Shown here piece by piece: positions 23,222 to 32,716 of a DNA stretch of 64,000 nucleotides. The notes under the pieces are model-generated. The model was not told where the DNA came from, did not search any database, and worked only from the letters and a program-made list of their open reading frames with translations. Source of the stretch: Streptomyces sp. SA15 (lineage in GTDB: Bacteria; Actinomycetota; Actinomycetes; Streptomycetales; Streptomycetaceae); assembly GCF_002291145.1 (NCBI RefSeq), contig NZ_NTGE01000163.1:1-64000 (forward strand), given 5' to 3'. Positions within the stretch are counted from its first letter, which is position 1. The number at the start of each line of letters is the position of its first letter. The position numbers and the translations under genes are program-made.

Positions 23222-24439
23222 GTGCCTCGTACCGTCAGGGACGTCGTCTTCGTCGACGGCGTCCGCACCCCGTTCGGCAAGGCGGGCCCGAAGGGCATCT
23301 ACCACGAGACCCGTGCCGACGACCTTGTCGTGAAGGCGATCCGGGAGCTGCTGCGCCGCAACCCCGGTCTCGACCCGAAGAAGATCGACGAGGTCGCCAT
23401 TGCCGCGACCACACAGATCGGCGACCAGGGCCTCACCATCGGCCGCACGGCAGGCATCCTCGCCGGTCTCCCGCAGTCGGTCCCCGGCTACTCCATCGAC
23501 CGCATGTGCGCGGGCGCCCTGACCGCCGTGACCACCACGGCCGGTTCCATCGCCTTCGGCGCGTACGACGCCGTCATTGCCGGCGGTGTCGAGCACATGG
23601 GCCGCCACCCCATGGGTGAGGGCGTGGACCCGAACCCGCGGTTCGTGAGCGAGAAGCTGGTCGACGAGTCCGCCCTGTTCATGGGCATGACCGCCGAGAA
23701 CCTGCACGACCGCTACCCGCACATCACCAAGCAGCGCGCCGACGAGTACGCGGTGCGCTCGCAGGAGAAGGCCGCCAAGGCGTACGCCAACGGCAAGATC
23801 CAGGCCGACCTGGTCCCGATCTCCGTACGCCGTACCAACGCCGAGGCGGGCGAGACGGGCTGGGGCCTGGTCACCGCCGACGAGCCGATGCGTCCGGGCA
23901 CCACCCTGGAGAACCTGGCCGGTCTCAAGACCCCGTTCCGCGTCCACGGCCGGGTCACCGCCGGTAACGCGGCCGGTCTGAACGACGGCGCCACCGCCTC
24001 GATCATCGCCTCCGAGGACTTCGCCCGCGAGAACAACCTCCCGGTGAAGATGCGCCTGGTCTCCTACGCCTTCGCGGGCGTCGAGCCCGAGGTCATGGGC
24101 TACGGCCCGATCCCGGCGACGGAGAAGGCCCTCGCCAAGGCCGGTCTGTCGATCGAGGACATCAACCTCTTCGAGATCAACGAGGCCTTCGCCGTCCAGG
24201 TCCTGGCCTTCCTCGACCACTACGGCATCGCCGACGACGACGCGCGCGTCAACCAGTACGGCGGCGCCATCGCCTACGGTCACCCGCTGGCCTCCTCCGG
24301 CGTCCGCCTGATGACGCAGCTGGCCCGCCAGTTCGAGGAGCAGCCGAACGTCCGCTACGGCCTGACCACGATGTGCGTCGGCTTCGGCATGGGCGCCACC
24401 GTCATCTGGGAGAACCCGCACTTCGAGGGGGACAAGTGA
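23222..24439 (+). CDS. fadA: Acetyl-CoA acyltransferase (thiolase), beta-oxidation
   Basis: FadA is the 405-residue thiolase that cleaves 3-ketoacyl-CoA in the last step of fatty-acid beta-oxidation. The catalytic Cys lies in SIDRMCAGALTAVTT (~residue 93). The C-terminal His and Cys are in QYGGAIAYGHPLASSG and TTMCVGFGMGA, and GGVEHMGRHPMG is typical. GTG 23222 has the site GGAGGAGAG. Its stop overlaps the fadB start (GTGA), so the two subunits of the trifunctional-type complex are made together. Codon use is extremely GC3-biased, as in highly expressed genes. Confidence 0.96.
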   Translation: MPRTVRDVVFVDGVRTPFGKAGPKGIYHETRADDLVVKAIRELLRRNPGLDPKKIDEVAIAATTQIGDQGLTIGRTAGILAGLPQSVPGYSIDRMCAGALTAVTTTAGSIAFGAYDAVIAGGVEHMGRHPMGEGVDPNPRFVSEKLVDESALFMGMTAENLHDRYPHITKQRADEYAVRSQEKAAKAYANGKIQADLVPISVRRTNAEAGETGWGLVTADEPMRPGTTLENLAGLKTPFRVHGRVTAGNAAGLNDGATASIIASEDFARENNLPVKMRLVSYAFAGVEPEVMGYGPIPATEKALAKAGLSIEDINLFEINEAFAVQVLAFLDHYGIADDDARVNQYGGAIAYGHPLASSGVRLMTQLARQFEEQPNVRYGLTTMCVGFGMGATVIWENPHFEGDK

Positions 24440-26565
24440 GCACCACCGCTGAGCTGTTGAAGGGTGCGTCCGACCTCTTCCCGGACGAGGTCGTCACCCA
24501 GGCACACGTACGCCACTTCGACCTGCCGTTCGGCGCTGGTCGCTTCGCCCTGATCACGCTGGACAACGGCCTCGACCACACCAAGCCGACCACCTTCGGA
24601 CCGGCCTCGCTGGCGAACCTCAACACCGCCATCGACCAGGTCGAGAAGGAGGCCGCGGCCGGCGAGATCGTCGGTGTCGGCATCACCGGCAAGCCGTTCA
24701 TCTTCGCGGTCGGCGCCGACCTCAAGGGCGTCGAGCTGCTGAAGCGGCACGAGGACGCGCTCGCCATCGGCAAGGGTGGCCACGAGGTCTTCAAGCGCCT
24801 GTCCGCGCTCGCGGTCCCGACCTTCGCGTACTACAACGGTGCCGCGATGGGCGGCGGCGTCGAGGTCGGTCTGCACTGCGAGTACCGGACCGTCTCGAAG
24901 GCCATCGCGGCGTTCTCGCTCCCCGAGGTCTTCCTCGGTCTGGTCCCGGGCTGGGGCGGCTGCACGCTGCTGCCGAACCTGATCGGCGCCGACAAGGCCG
25001 TCTCGGTCATCATCGAGAACTCGCTCAACCAGAACAAGCAGCTCAAGGGCCAGCAGGTCTTCGACCTCGGTATCGCCGACGCGATCTTCGAGGGCGCGGA
25101 CTTCCTGGAGCAGTCGCTGATCTGGACGGCTCAGGTGCTGAAGGGCGAGATCGAGGTCGAGCGCCCGGTGATCGACCGCGGTGAGGCCTGGGACCAGGCC
25201 GTCGCCAAGGGCCGCTTCATCGCGGACAGCAAGGTGCACGGGGCCGCTCCGGCCGCCTACCGCGCCCTCGACATCATCGCCGCCGCCAAGAACGGCGACC
25301 TCCAGCAGGGCTACGACGCCGAGGACAAGGCGCTCGCCGACCTGATCATGGGTGGGGAACTGCGCGCCGGTATCTACGCGTTCAACCTGGTGCAGAAGCG
25401 CGGCAAGCGTCCGGCCGGCGCGCCCGACAAGAACCTGGCGCGTCCGGTCACCAAGGTGGGCGTCGTGGGCGCGGGCCTCATGGCCTCGCAGCTCGCGCTG
25501 CTCTTCCTGCGCCGCCTGGAGGTGCCGGTCGTGCTGACCGACATCGACCAGGAGCGCGTCGACAAGGGTGTGGGCTACGTCCACGCGGAGATCGACAAGC
25601 TGCTCGGCAAGGGCCGTATCAACCAGGACAAGGCCAACCGCCTGAAGGCCCTGGTCACCGGTGTGCTGGACAAGGCCGAGGGCTTCGCGGACGCGGACTT
25701 CGTCATCGAGGCGGTCTTCGAGGAGATCGGCGTCAAGCAGCAGGTGTTCGCGGAGGTCGAGGCGGTCGCCCCGGCGCACGCGATCCTCGCCACCAACACC
25801 TCCTCGCTGTCCGTGTCCGAGATGGCGTCGAAGCTGAAGAACCCCGAGCGGGTCGTCGGCTTCCACTTCTTCAACCCCGTCGCCGTCCTGCCGCTCCTCG
25901 AGATCGTCCGCGGTGAGCAGACCGACGACGCCTCGCTGGCCACGGCGTTCGCCGTCGCCAAGAAGCTGAAGAAGACGGCGGTTCTGGTCAAGGACGCCCC
26001 GGCGTTCGTCGTGAACCGCATCCTCACCCGCTTCATGGGCGAGATCCAGAACGTCATCGACGAGGGCACCCCCGTCGAGGTCGCCGAGAAGGCCGTGGAG
26101 CCGCTCGGTCTGCCCATGTCGCCGCTGGTGCTCCTGGAGCTGGTCGGCCCGGCGATCGGTCTGCACGTCTCCGAGACGCTCAACAAGGCGTTCCCGGACC
26201 GCTTCAAGGTCTCCCCCAACCTCAAGGCGGTCGTGGACGCGGGCAAGCGCGGCTTCTACGTCTACGACAGCGGCAAGCCCGAGTTGGACCCGGAGGTCGC
26301 CGCGCTGCTGAAGCAGGGCGACACCGTGCTGACCGAGGAGCAGGTGCGGGCGCGCGTCCTGGACGCGGTGGCGCAGGAGATCGGGCTGATGCTCGACGAG
26401 GGCGTCGTCGCCGAGCCCCAGGACATCGACCTCTGCCTGATCACCGGTGCGGGCTGGCCCTTCCACCTGGGCGGCATCACGCCGTACCTGGACCGCGAGG
26501 GTGTCTCCGAGCGCGTGAACGGCAAGAAGTTCCTGGCTCCGGGCGTGGCGAGCGTCCCGGTGTAA
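24436..26565 (+). CDS. fadB: Fatty-acid oxidation complex alpha subunit (enoyl-CoA hydratase / 3-hydroxyacyl-CoA dehydrogenase)
   Basis: This is a 709-residue bifunctional enzyme. Residues ~1-200 are a crotonase domain (oxyanion-hole segments FIFAVGADLKG and YNGAAMGGGVEVGLHCEYR). A linker follows, and from ~residue 335 a 3-hydroxyacyl-CoA dehydrogenase begins with the NAD site TKVGVVGAGLMASQLALLFLRR and continues with ANTSSLSVSEMA and VVGFHFFNPVAVLPLLEIV. The C-terminal HADH repeats include VVNRILTRFMGEIQN. It is expected to associate with the FadA thiolase just upstream, whose stop it overlaps. The operon ends in a strong terminator 25 bp downstream. Confidence 0.96.
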   Translation: MSTTAELLKGASDLFPDEVVTQAHVRHFDLPFGAGRFALITLDNGLDHTKPTTFGPASLANLNTAIDQVEKEAAAGEIVGVGITGKPFIFAVGADLKGVELLKRHEDALAIGKGGHEVFKRLSALAVPTFAYYNGAAMGGGVEVGLHCEYRTVSKAIAAFSLPEVFLGLVPGWGGCTLLPNLIGADKAVSVIIENSLNQNKQLKGQQVFDLGIADAIFEGADFLEQSLIWTAQVLKGEIEVERPVIDRGEAWDQAVAKGRFIADSKVHGAAPAAYRALDIIAAAKNGDLQQGYDAEDKALADLIMGGELRAGIYAFNLVQKRGKRPAGAPDKNLARPVTKVGVVGAGLMASQLALLFLRRLEVPVVLTDIDQERVDKGVGYVHAEIDKLLGKGRINQDKANRLKALVTGVLDKAEGFADADFVIEAVFEEIGVKQQVFAEVEAVAPAHAILATNTSSLSVSEMASKLKNPERVVGFHFFNPVAVLPLLEIVRGEQTDDASLATAFAVAKKLKKTAVLVKDAPAFVVNRILTRFMGEIQNVIDEGTPVEVAEKAVEPLGLPMSPLVLLELVGPAIGLHVSETLNKAFPDRFKVSPNLKAVVDAGKRGFYVYDSGKPELDPEVAALLKQGDTVLTEEQVRARVLDAVAQEIGLMLDEGVVAEPQDIDLCLITGAGWPFHLGGITPYLDREGVSERVNGKKFLAPGVASVPV

Positions 26566-26590
26566 CGCGTCACCCCTGGTCGCCTCTGAG

Positions 26591-26631
26591 GGGGGTGGGG
26601 CGCATGGTAACGATCCATGCGCCCCACCCCC
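26591..26631 (+). terminator. Intrinsic terminator of fadAB
   Basis: A perfect 17-bp stem starts GGGGGTGGGGCGCATGG and closes on a 7-base TAACGAT loop, followed by CTTTCCC. It is the strongest plus-strand terminator in the window and isolates fadAB from the exopolysaccharide genes. Confidence 0.9.
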
Positions 26632-26738
26632 TTTCCCATGCCGAGACGGATAGGATCCTCACACAATCCGACCACTTGTTTACATTGCTCTGACGGTTGT
26701 GGCCCACGCACCGATCAGTGTCGTGCGAAGGAGTTTCC

Positions 26739-28175
26739 GTGGCGACCACCCGCCGCCGCCCACCCCGACGTCGGGTCTGGCCCAAGATCAGGCTGCTCCT
26801 GGTGATCTGCGTGGTCGCCGCCGGTGCCACGGCGCTGTATCCCGTGTGGAAGGCGGCGAACCCGGACCCGCCGGAGCTCACCGTCCGGTACCGCACCGAC
26901 ACCCCGGACACGGCCGAGGCGGCCAAGCCGTCTCTTGAGATCTTCAACGACTCGAAGCAGCCGCTGCCGCTCGGCGATGTGACGCTCCGGTACTACTTCA
27001 CCGCGGACGGGAGCTCGCCGTACGCCTTCAACTGCGTCCAGGCCGCCGTCGGCTGCTCGAACATCTCCGGGACCGTCACGAAGCTGGACAAGTCCGCCGA
27101 GCACGCCGACCACTACCTGGAGCTCCGGTTCACCGAGGCCGCGGGCACGCTGAAGCCCGGCGGCAACAGCAAGGGCATCGACGTCCAGCTCTTCCGCGCC
27201 GACCACAAGGAGCTGGACCAGTCCAACGACCGCTCCTTCGACGCCGAGAAGACCACCTACAAGGAGTCGAAGACGGTCACCGCCTACAAGCGGGGCGTCC
27301 TCGCCTGGGGCGACGAGCCGGACAGCGGCGGCGAGAAGGGGGCGTCGGCCAAGGCGTCCGCCGCGCCCGCCCCGGTGCCGGACGCCCCGGCCGGGGTACT
27401 GTTCGACAACTTCCACTACACCGGTGCCAAGGACCCCGCGCTGTTCAAGCACGGCTGGCTGGTGCGCAGCAGCAAGGGCGGCCCCGGCATCGAGAACACC
27501 TGGTCGGCCGACGGGGTCACGTTTCCGGCGGAGAAGGACGCCCTGGCCGACGGCCAGGTGCTCAACCTGCGCGCCGCCACCGACGGCACCAAGTCCGGCA
27601 CCCAGCAGGCGAGCCTGGGCACCGCGAGCCGCGAGTTCCGCGACGGGACGTACGCCGCCCGGATCCACTTCAGCGACGACCCGACCGAGGGCGAGGGCGG
27701 CGACCACGTCAACCAGACCTTCTACACCATCGGCGGCAGCGGCAAGACGTACAGCGAACTCGACAACGAGTACATGCCGAACGGCGGTTGGGGCCGGCTC
27801 GGCCCCAAGCTGGACACGGTGAGCTGGTACGACCACGAGTCGAACGACCGCGTCTACACCACGACGAACAAGAGCCTCGACGGCTGGCACACCGTGATGA
27901 TCACCGTCCAGGACGACAAGGTGACCTACCGCGTGGACGGCAAGAAGCTGTTCACCAGCAGCGGCAAGTACGCCCCGCGCTCGGGCATGTCGGTCAACTT
28001 CAACCACTGGTTCGTCGACCTGCCGTTCAAGGGCGACCGTGCGTGGGACATGAAGGTGGACTGGCTCTACTACAACGCAGGCGACGTCTTGACCGTCAAG
28101 GAAGTCGACAACGCGGTCAAGGAATACAGCGACAACGGCATGAACTACTTCGACACCGTCCAGCAGTCCCGTTGA
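26739..28175 (+). CDS. Membrane-anchored GH16-like glycanase with CBM3
   Basis: This is a 478-residue exported protein. A basic leader, RRRPPRRRVWPK, precedes a single hydrophobic segment, IRLLLVICVVAAGATALYPVW, with no clear cleavage site, so it may stay anchored. Residues ~50-200 form a family 3 carbohydrate-binding module (LEIFNDSKQPLPLGDVTLRYYFT and DQSNDRSF). A linker rich in Lys/Ala/Pro leads to a beta-sandwich of GH16 type with the catalytic-type motif ELDNEYMPNGG (ExDxE) and WHTVMITVQDDKVTYRVDGKKLF. GTG 26739 follows GAAGGAG. It precedes a polysaccharide deacetylase gene by 17 bp. It probably trims or binds the polymer made by the convergent synthase; substrate unknown. Confidence 0.8.
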   Translation: MATTRRRPPRRRVWPKIRLLLVICVVAAGATALYPVWKAANPDPPELTVRYRTDTPDTAEAAKPSLEIFNDSKQPLPLGDVTLRYYFTADGSSPYAFNCVQAAVGCSNISGTVTKLDKSAEHADHYLELRFTEAAGTLKPGGNSKGIDVQLFRADHKELDQSNDRSFDAEKTTYKESKTVTAYKRGVLAWGDEPDSGGEKGASAKASAAPAPVPDAPAGVLFDNFHYTGAKDPALFKHGWLVRSSKGGPGIENTWSADGVTFPAEKDALADGQVLNLRAATDGTKSGTQQASLGTASREFRDGTYAARIHFSDDPTEGEGGDHVNQTFYTIGGSGKTYSELDNEYMPNGGWGRLGPKLDTVSWYDHESNDRVYTTTNKSLDGWHTVMITVQDDKVTYRVDGKKLFTSSGKYAPRSGMSVNFNHWFVDLPFKGDRAWDMKVDWLYYNAGDVLTVKEVDNAVKEYSDNGMNYFDTVQQSR

Positions 28176-28192
28176 GGCAAGGAGCAACCTCG

Positions 28193-29653
28193 TTGAGCAA
28201 GGAGCGACACCGTGGCCAAGGCAGCCGGCTGAGCCGGCGCGCCGCGCTGCTCATGGGCGGCACGGGAGGTGTGGCGCTGGCAGGCGGCGGTGCCTGGCTG
28301 GGCAACGTGGCGGCCCAGCCCGCGGCCGCCGAGGCGGCCGAGGCGGCCATCGGCGGCCTCACCACTCCCCCGGCCTACGCCCCGTCGGGGCGCCGCCCCA
28401 AGTACCGCCGGGCCACCTGGTCCCAGCAGTTCCAGGCCTCCCACGGCTGGACGCCGGGGGGCGCGGGCACCGCGTCGGCCGAGGCGAACGACACGTCCGC
28501 CTTCGTACGTGGGACCCAGTCGGTCCGCGTCACCACCAACGGCACCGGCAAGCAGTCGTACGTCCGCAAGACCGGTATGACCGCGCTGAACCTGACCAAC
28601 AAGATGATCAGGCTGGTGTTACGGGTCGACGACGTGACCAACCTGTCCAAGCTGGTCTTCTATCTGGGCAGCGGCTCCCTCGCGAACCACTTCTCCTGGA
28701 CGTTCCACGCGCATTCCAAGACGGCGGCCAACTACGTCCAGTCCGGGGAGTGGGTGACGGTCCACCTGCAGTGGGCCGATGTCACCAGCGCGGCCGGAAC
28801 GTACTCGGTCTCCGCCTCCGGCACACCGTCCACCAAGACCGGCTTCACCGATATGTCGTTCGCCGTGTACGACAACGCGGGTGGTCCGGTGACCTACCGG
28901 CTGCAGGCCGTCGAGGTGGTACCGGACACCGCCACGGTCTTCCCCAAGGGCGTCGTCTCCCTCACCTTCGACGACTCCCACAAGTCGGTCCACGACCTGG
29001 CCCGGCCGGTGATGGACTCCTACGGCTACTCCGGCACGGTCTACAACATCGCCGACGCGATCGGTACCGGCAGCTTCCTGACGGTCGGCCAGATGCGCTC
29101 GATGCAGGACTACTCCGGCTGGGAAATGGCCGGGCACTCATACGCGAACGCCACCCACACCGCCAGTTATCCCAAGCTGACCGCGGAGCAGGCGGACGAG
29201 GACTTCCGGAAGCTGCGCGAGTGGCTGGTGGGCAACGGCTTCTCCAGCGAGCACTTCGCCTACCCGCACGGCGCGTTCCAGAAGACGTCGGACGGCGTTC
29301 CGGTGGACCTGATCGCGAGCCGGCACTTCACCACGGCCCGGTCGATCATCTCCGAGACGATCGAGTCCTTCGCCCCGGCGATGCCGTACCGCCTCAAGGC
29401 GCTGACCGGCATCAACGACGGCACGGGCATCGGTGGTACGGCGCTGTCGAAGGTGACCGGCGCGGGCGGCCGGCTCGACCGCTGCGCGAACAACGGTGAC
29501 TGGCTCATCCTGTGCCTGCACAAGGTCGTCGAGGGCGCTCCGGCGACCAGCACGGAGATCGGCAAGGCCGGTCTCACCGCGCTGATGAAGGCGATCGACG
29601 ACCGGGGCATCCCGGTGCTCACGGTCGAGGAGGCGATGGCCTACTACACGTGA
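28193..29653 (+). CDS. Tat-exported polysaccharide deacetylase (NodB homology)
   Basis: This 486-residue secreted enzyme has a twin-arginine signal (RLSRRAALLMGGTGGVALAGGGAWL). A beta-rich region at ~60-240 comes before the NodB/CE4 domain from ~residue 245. The metal/catalytic motif 1 is VVSLTFDDSHKS, motif 2 is EMAGHSYANATH, and the later FAYPHGAF and DWLILCLHKV match the family. It likely removes acetyl groups from an N-acetylated extracellular glycan. The start is TTG 28193, chosen for GGAG upstream and the match to the Tat leader. It is coupled to the GH16-CBM3 gene and faces the GT2/dehydrogenase operon, implying one exopolysaccharide pathway. Confidence 0.9.
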   Translation: MSKERHRGQGSRLSRRAALLMGGTGGVALAGGGAWLGNVAAQPAAAEAAEAAIGGLTTPPAYAPSGRRPKYRRATWSQQFQASHGWTPGGAGTASAEANDTSAFVRGTQSVRVTTNGTGKQSYVRKTGMTALNLTNKMIRLVLRVDDVTNLSKLVFYLGSGSLANHFSWTFHAHSKTAANYVQSGEWVTVHLQWADVTSAAGTYSVSASGTPSTKTGFTDMSFAVYDNAGGPVTYRLQAVEVVPDTATVFPKGVVSLTFDDSHKSVHDLARPVMDSYGYSGTVYNIADAIGTGSFLTVGQMRSMQDYSGWEMAGHSYANATHTASYPKLTAEQADEDFRKLREWLVGNGFSSEHFAYPHGAFQKTSDGVPVDLIASRHFTTARSIISETIESFAPAMPYRLKALTGINDGTGIGGTALSKVTGAGGRLDRCANNGDWLILCLHKVVEGAPATSTEIGKAGLTALMKAIDDRGIPVLTVEEAMAYYT

Positions 29654-29667
29654 GGCCCGCGCACGAG

Positions 29668-29701
29668 AAGAGAGGGGCGGCCGTACGGCCGCCCCTCTCT
29701 T
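29668..29701. terminator. Bidirectional palindromic terminator
   Basis: This is a perfect 34-bp palindrome centred on GTAC, with AAGAGAGGGGCGGCC on the left arm and its complement on the right. It sits between the convergent deacetylase and GT2 genes and would terminate both. Poly-A and poly-T flanks are minimal. Confidence 0.85.
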
Positions 29702-29729
29702 GCGCGTCTGTGCTGCTGTGCTGCTGTGC

Positions 29730-31448
29730 TTACCAGCCCTGTCCGTGCCCCTGGCCGTTGCCCTGCTGCCAGGACGGGTCCACATAGCCGCCCTGTTGTT
29801 GCTGAGGGTTGTACCCCTGTTGGTAGGGGTCGGCGGCCCACTGCTGCTGTCCGGCCGTCGTCGGCGTCCCCCAGGTGACGGGCTGCTGCGGTACGTGCGC
29901 GTGCTGCTCGTCGTAACCGGGCAGCGGCTGCGGCTGGGTGGGGATCCCGCCCGGCGGGCGGGGCCGGGTGCGCAGGGCCACGCCCTCTAGGCGCATCAGC
30001 TGGAGCGTCTCGGTGACCTTCTTGTCGGAGTACGGGTCCTCTTCCTCGAAGATCTCCGTCACATCGGCCTCGTGGTCGCCGGCCACGGACACCTCGACGC
30101 CGCCCTGGCGGGTGCCCCAACTGCCCTTGTGCAGGGTGAACAGGGCGTAGAAGCGCAGCGGGGTCAGCAGGGTCAGCTGGATCACGCCGTAGATCGGCGC
30201 GAGCAGGAACATGCCGAACCGCTTGATGAAGCCCATGCCGCGGCGCGGGAAGTCGAGGTACCGCACATTGCGCAGGTACCCCATGAGCACCATGAAGATG
30301 AGGTAGTCGCCGATGTGGTTGACGAACTGCTCGGGCTTGATGATCGGCAGGATGACCATCGAGTAGAACATCGCCGAGCCGAAGACCAGCCACAGCGCCA
30401 GTTCCATGCAGGTCAGCCAGAACGCGGGCCGGTACTTCTTCTGGTGCCGGAAGGCCCACAGGGACTCGCGGAAGAAGGACTTGTTCCAGCGGACCTGCTG
30501 GCGCAGGAAGTGCGGCAGCTTCTCGGGGACGGCCGTGTAGCCGACGGCGGTCTCCTGGAAGACGACCTGGCCTTCGATCAGGCAGTAGTTGGTCATGCGG
30601 CGGTCGTCGCCGAAGACGGCCGGCTTGCCCAGGAACTGCTGGTTGAGGAAGTCCGGCAGGTACTTGCGGACCAGCGTGCCGCGGTAGGCGGAGAGCGCGC
30701 CGCAGCAGCACAGGACCGACTTCAGGCGCGAGTACGCGGCCCGCTCGAAGAGGAAGGAGTTGCCGTAGCGCAGGTCTTGGAGGCGGGTGAAGATGTTGCT
30801 GTCGTGGTTGAGCGCGAGGACCATGCCCGTGGAAGCCATGATCTTCTCGTCGGCCAGCGGGAGCAGCAGCTCGCGGACGGTGTCCCGGGACAGGACCGTG
30901 TCCGAGTCGACGCAGAGGAAGATGTCCGAGTACGGGGCGGCCTCGAAGCCCAGCGCGAGCGCCTCGCGCTTGCCCTTGTTCTCGGGCTGCACGCTGACCG
31001 TGTACTTGACGCCCTTGGCCTCGAACTCGCGGCGCATCTTCTTCGCCGCCCTGATGCCGGAGTCGTTGGCGCTGGCGTCGTCGATGATGTGGATCTCGTT
31101 GGGCAGGCGGCTCTGCGCGAGGAGGCTGCGCATGCCCTGCTCGAACATCACCGGGTCCTCGTTGTAGATCGGGATGACCGCGGTGACCCAGGCGTTCTCC
31201 AGGTACTCCAGCTCCTCCCGCCCGGCCTTGGCCGGACGGTAGAAGAGGGCGCCGAACATCTTCAGGGACAGCAGGCCCATGGCACCCATCGAGTACAGGT
31301 GCAGGGAGCCGGCGTCGAGCCGGGTGGCGATCAGCGCTGCCAGACCGAGGAAGACGATGTACGAGACCTTCAGGTGCCGGCGCTTGCGGTGCGCCCGGCG
31401 GCCTCCGGAGTCGACGGCTCCGGGTATGAACGTGTCCTCGGAAGTCAC
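29730..31448 (-). CDS. Processive family-2 glycosyltransferase (hyaluronan/NodC-like synthase)
   Basis: This 572-residue membrane enzyme would polymerise and extrude a beta-linked polysaccharide. Two N-terminal helices (SYIVFLGLAALIATRL and MGAMGLLSLKMFGALFY) precede a GT-A domain with VTAVIPIYNEDP, the DxD-type CVDSDTVLS, the acceptor-site GDDRR and the processive signature QQVRWNKSFFRE. Four C-terminal helices follow, including LALWLVFGSAMFYSMVILPII. The last ~90 residues are Gln/Pro/Gly-rich and disordered. GTG 31448 overlaps the stop of the NDP-sugar dehydrogenase (GTGA), which should supply its precursor. The polymer could be hyaluronan-like or poly-amino-uronic; the sequence does not tell. 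Confidence 0.9.
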   Translation of the reverse strand: MTSEDTFIPGAVDSGGRRAHRKRRHLKVSYIVFLGLAALIATRLDAGSLHLYSMGAMGLLSLKMFGALFYRPAKAGREELEYLENAWVTAVIPIYNEDPVMFEQGMRSLLAQSRLPNEIHIIDDASANDSGIRAAKKMRREFEAKGVKYTVSVQPENKGKREALALGFEAAPYSDIFLCVDSDTVLSRDTVRELLLPLADEKIMASTGMVLALNHDSNIFTRLQDLRYGNSFLFERAAYSRLKSVLCCCGALSAYRGTLVRKYLPDFLNQQFLGKPAVFGDDRRMTNYCLIEGQVVFQETAVGYTAVPEKLPHFLRQQVRWNKSFFRESLWAFRHQKKYRPAFWLTCMELALWLVFGSAMFYSMVILPIIKPEQFVNHIGDYLIFMVLMGYLRNVRYLDFPRRGMGFIKRFGMFLLAPIYGVIQLTLLTPLRFYALFTLHKGSWGTRQGGVEVSVAGDHEADVTEIFEEEDPYSDKKVTETLQLMRLEGVALRTRPRPPGGIPTQPQPLPGYDEQHAHVPQQPVTWGTPTTAGQQQWAADPYQQGYNPQQQQGGYVDPSWQQGNGQGHGQGW

Positions 31449-32716
31449 AGCTTGACCACCCGGGGGTGATCGGCGGACTTGCCCCGGGTGTCGAAGAGCG
31501 CCCGGGCGCGGTCGGCGAGCACGTCCAGGTCGATCTCGCGGTGCGGCTGGAGCAGGATGGTGAGGTCGGCGGAGGCGGCCTCGGCGAGGTAGTCGTCGAC
31601 GCGCCGCACGCTCGCGCCGCCGACCTGCCAGTCCGTGACGCGCGGGTCGAAGTAGACGAGTTCGGCGCCGCGCGCGAGGAGGTTCTCCGCGACGGCCATC
31701 GCCGGGCTCTCCCGCTGGTCGGAGATGTCCGCCTTGTACGTCACGCCGAGCAGCAGGACGCGGGAGCCGCGGACCGCCTTGCCCTGGTCGTTGAGGAGGT
31801 CGGCGGCGCGGTTGACCACGTGCACGGGCATGCGCTGGTTGATCTCCTGCGCCAGCTCCACGAAGCGGAACGGGATGCCCAGCGAACGGACCTTGTACGA
31901 CAGGTAGTTGGGGTCGATCGGGATGCAGTGGCCGCCGACGCCCGGGCCCGGGTAGAAGGGCGCGAAGCCGAAGGGCTTGGTGGAGGCGCAGCGGATCGCG
32001 TCCCACAGGTCCACGCCGATCTCACGGCAGAACATCGACATCTCGTTGACGAGGGCGATGTTCACATGCCGGTAGGTGTTCTCCAGCAGCTTGGCCATCT
32101 CGGCCTCGCGGGTGCCCTTGGCCTCGACGACGCGGCCCACGAAGCGCTCGTACAGGGCGCGGGCGGCCTTGGTGCAGTCGGCGGTGATGCCGCCGACGAC
32201 CTTGGGCGTGTTCTCCAGGCCGAAGGAGGGGTTGCCCGGGTCGATGCGCTCCGGGGAGAAGGCGAGGTGGAAGTCCGTGCCCACGCGCAGGCCACCGGAC
32301 TCCAGGCGCGGGCGGACGACCTCGTCGGTGGTGCCCGGGTACGTCGTCGACTCCAGCACCACGAGCGTGCCGGGCCTGAGGTGGGCCGCGATGTCGTCCA
32401 CGGCGGCGTGTACCGCGCCGAGGTCGGGGGCGCCGTGGTCGGTGAGCGGGGTGGGGACGCATATGACGACCGCGGCGGCGTCGGCGATGACCTCGGGCCG
32501 GTCGACGGCCTCGAAGCCCTGGCGGAGCATGGCGCGCACTTCGGCGTCGGTGATGTCGTCCACGTGCGAGCTTCCGGCGTTCAGCCCGTCGACCACGCGT
32601 CGGCTGCGGTCGAGACCCACCACCTTCATGCCCGCGGCAGCGGCGGAACGGGCCAGCGGCAGCCCCACGTAACCGAGTCCGACAACGACAAGATCCACCG
32701 TGGAGGATCTGCTCAC
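31445..32716 (-). CDS. NDP-sugar dehydrogenase (UDP-GlcNAc/UDP-ManNAc 6-dehydrogenase type)
   Basis: This 423-residue enzyme oxidises C6 of a UDP-sugar to the uronate in two NAD-dependent steps. It has the Rossmann motif VVVGLGYVGLPLARSAA, the central ENTYRHVNIALVNEMSMFC, and the catalytic-Cys loop PGVGGHCIPIDPNYLSYK. GVTYKADISDQRESPAMAV lies in the C-terminal domain. The GHCIPxDPxYL pattern resembles UDP-N-acetylhexosamine dehydrogenases (WbpA/WecC) more than UDP-glucose dehydrogenases, but this is a judgement by eye. It is the first gene of the operon with the GT2 synthase. GTG 32716 has only a weak ribosome site; the upstream 236 bp is AT-richer and should hold the promoter. Confidence 0.88.
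   Translation of the reverse strand: MSRSSTVDLVVVGLGYVGLPLARSAAAAGMKVVGLDRSRRVVDGLNAGSSHVDDITDAEVRAMLRQGFEAVDRPEVIADAAAVVICVPTPLTDHGAPDLGAVHAAVDDIAAHLRPGTLVVLESTTYPGTTDEVVRPRLESGGLRVGTDFHLAFSPERIDPGNPSFGLENTPKVVGGITADCTKAARALYERFVGRVVEAKGTREAEMAKLLENTYRHVNIALVNEMSMFCREIGVDLWDAIRCASTKPFGFAPFYPGPGVGGHCIPIDPNYLSYKVRSLGIPFRFVELAQEINQRMPVHVVNRAADLLNDQGKAVRGSRVLLLGVTYKADISDQRESPAMAVAENLLARGAELVYFDPRVTDWQVGGASVRRVDDYLAEAASADLTILLQPHREIDLDVLADRARALFDTRGKSADHPRVVKL

Noticed and set aside
24355..26466. 703-codon antisense frame opposite fadB
   Set aside because: It is a mirror frame caused by extreme GC3 bias, with no protein features.
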